A stretch of DNA of 6,418 nucleotides, from contig JAMDBC010000143.1 of NCBI GenBank assembly GCA_023484185.1, positions 350 through 6,767 on the forward strand. The letters run 5' to 3'. A program made the position numbers and the translations under genes. The notes under the pieces were generated by a model that worked only from the letters and a program-made list of their open reading frames with translations, made no database searches and was not told where the DNA came from. Source of the DNA: Chloroflexota bacterium (GTDB lineage: Bacteria > Chloroflexota > Anaerolineae > Anaerolineales > Villigracilaceae). Below, piece after piece: positions 5,308-6,418 of this stretch (position 1 is its first letter; each line of letters begins with the position of its first letter).

Positions 5308-6418
5308 TTATTTCAACAACAAATAGCCCAGGATAAAGACAACGCCCAGCAAAACGGACAGCGCATACGAACGCACGAATCCATTCTGGACCTTTCGAGC
5401 GGCTTCCGATAAATTTTTCGTTGTGTTGCCCAACCAGTTTGCGAAGGCATCGATGCCGCGCTGGTCCGCATAATCATTGAGGGCGATCTTGCTGAGCCAG
5501 TTATACGTCCCAGCGATGACGGTGTCATGCACCCAGTCGTGCCAGAACTTCCAGTCAATCACATCCGCGAGAAACTGCGAAATCTTCACAAATGGATTAA
5601 TAATGACGGCCCAGTAGCCCTCGTCCACGAACCATTTGTTTTCCATGCCCGTGAAGATAAAGCCAAGCGGTTTCTTGAGCGGATCAGGCTGGCCGGCCTT
5701 GAGCGGATTGCGTCCGTAAAGAAGCCAGGAAACAAAGATGGCAAACAAGGCCAGCGCGGTGGAGATGAACGCCACGCTCATCACGAATTCACCGGGTTTG
5801 ATAAACGTAAGCGTGTGTTCGAGCCAGCCAGTCAAGGTGTGGATGCCGGGCAGATTTAGCGCGCCGCCCAAGACCGATAAAGCGGCCAGCGCCATCAGCG
5901 GAATAGTTATGATCTTCGGGCTTTCTTCCGCGTGCGCCGCGGCTTCGTGTCGAGGCTCGCCGAAGAAAACCATCCAGATCTGGCGTCCCATATAAAAGGC
6001 GGTGAAGAATGCCGCGATCACCAACAACCAATAGACGGCTGTGAAGCCTCCCTGGGATGCTTCAGCAAGGATCTCATCCTTCGACCAGAAACCTGCGAAC
6101 GGAAAAATTCCAGCCAGCGCCAGCGTGCCGATTATATAAAGCCAGAAAGTCAGCGGCATCGTTTTGCGAAGTCCGCCCATGTTACGCATGTCACCAGGGT
6201 CGAACACTTCTTCGTGACCGCCATGTTCCTTATGACCGTGAGCCAGATGATGATGTCCGCGCTCCAGGCCAAGGATGACAGAACCAGCCGAGAGGAAGAG
6301 AAGAGCTTTAAAGAAAGCATGTGTAATCAGATGGAACATGCCCGCCGCAAATGCGCCCATGCCGACCGCCGCAACCATGAATCCAAGCTGCGAGATCGTC
6401 GAATATGCGAGAACTTTT
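5308..6418 (-). CDS. nuoL: NADH-quinone oxidoreductase subunit L (NuoL), 5' part beyond the right edge
   Basis: The frame is open from the right edge, and the first complete codon begins at 6417. That leaves 369 residues, roughly the C-terminal 55-60% of a typical NuoL. NuoL is the most distal antiporter-like proton-pumping subunit and carries the long lateral helix. Diagnostic sequence includes KVLAYSTISQLGF at the start, HLITHAFFKALLFLSAGSVI (the conserved His, His and Lys at about 6309-6333), DMRNMGGLRKTMPLTF, and FPFAGFWSKDEIL with the conserved Lys near 6081. After the core helices come a hydrophilic stretch (NPLKAGQPDPLKKPLG), a long amphipathic region (KFWHDWVHD, GIDAFANWLGN), and a last membrane helix, LSVLLGVVFILGYLLLK, as expected of the lateral helix and its anchor. 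A His-rich loop (6214-6255) is unusual. nuoM starts 22 bases downstream. The true start and several N-terminal catalytic residues cannot be seen. Confidence 0.96.
   Translation of the reverse strand, partial: KVLAYSTISQLGFMVAAVGMGAFAAGMFHLITHAFFKALLFLSAGSVILGLERGHHHLAHGHKEHGGHEEVFDPGDMRNMGGLRKTMPLTFWLYIIGTLALAGIFPFAGFWSKDEILAEASQGGFTAVYWLLVIAAFFTAFYMGRQIWMVFFGEPRHEAAAHAEESPKIITIPLMALAALSVLGGALNLPGIHTLTGWLEHTLTFIKPGEFVMSVAFISTALALFAIFVSWLLYGRNPLKAGQPDPLKKPLGFIFTGMENKWFVDEGYWAVIINPFVKISQFLADVIDWKFWHDWVHDTVIAGTYNWLSKIALNDYADQRGIDAFANWLGNTTKNLSEAARKVQNGFVRSYALSVLLGVVFILGYLLLK

Overview
This window most likely comes from a member of the Chloroflexota, perhaps Anaerolineae. That is inferred from the combination of a nuoL-nuoM-nuoN block, a SpoVS gene, a secreted lamin-tail-domain protein with a Thr/Pro-rich linker, and a GCTAANN heptamer array between genes. 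No rRNA or other marker is present, so the placement is tentative. Every gene I can support lies on the minus strand, so the window reads biologically from right to left.

Positions 6418 to 2177 hold the distal end of a respiratory complex I (nuo) operon: the C-terminal 369 residues of NuoL (the gene enters from the right edge), complete NuoM, then NuoN. These are the three antiporter-like proton-pumping membrane subunits, in their usual order. NuoN is split. A perfect 47-bp tandem duplication (2679-2774) shifts the frame and gives an N-terminal ORF (334-336 aa) and a C-terminal ORF (171 aa) that meet at TGATG. Removing one copy restores a normal 490-aa NuoN. The nuoM-nuoN gap carries seven GCTNNNN heptamers. 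nuoN also contains a short REP-like palindromic motif inside its reading frame. A hairpin plus U-tract at 2120-2150 ends the operon.

Positions 2119 to 1802 hold no confident gene, only traces of a possibly decayed small ORF. They also carry a good -35/-10 promoter (1843-1871) and a strong, hairpin-embedded ribosome binding site for the next gene.

Positions 1801 to 1541 encode SpoVS, an 86-aa family member. A probable terminator follows at 1474-1503 and overlaps a possible promoter for the next gene.

Positions 1409 to 1 encode the first 469 residues of an exported protein: signal peptide, two lamin-tail domains, a Thr/Pro linker and the start of a third, N-terminally shortened lamin-tail domain. 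The gene leaves through the left edge.

I saw no tRNA, rRNA, CRISPR array, transposase, or previously undescribed multi-gene system. The most notable feature is the duplication-split nuoN.
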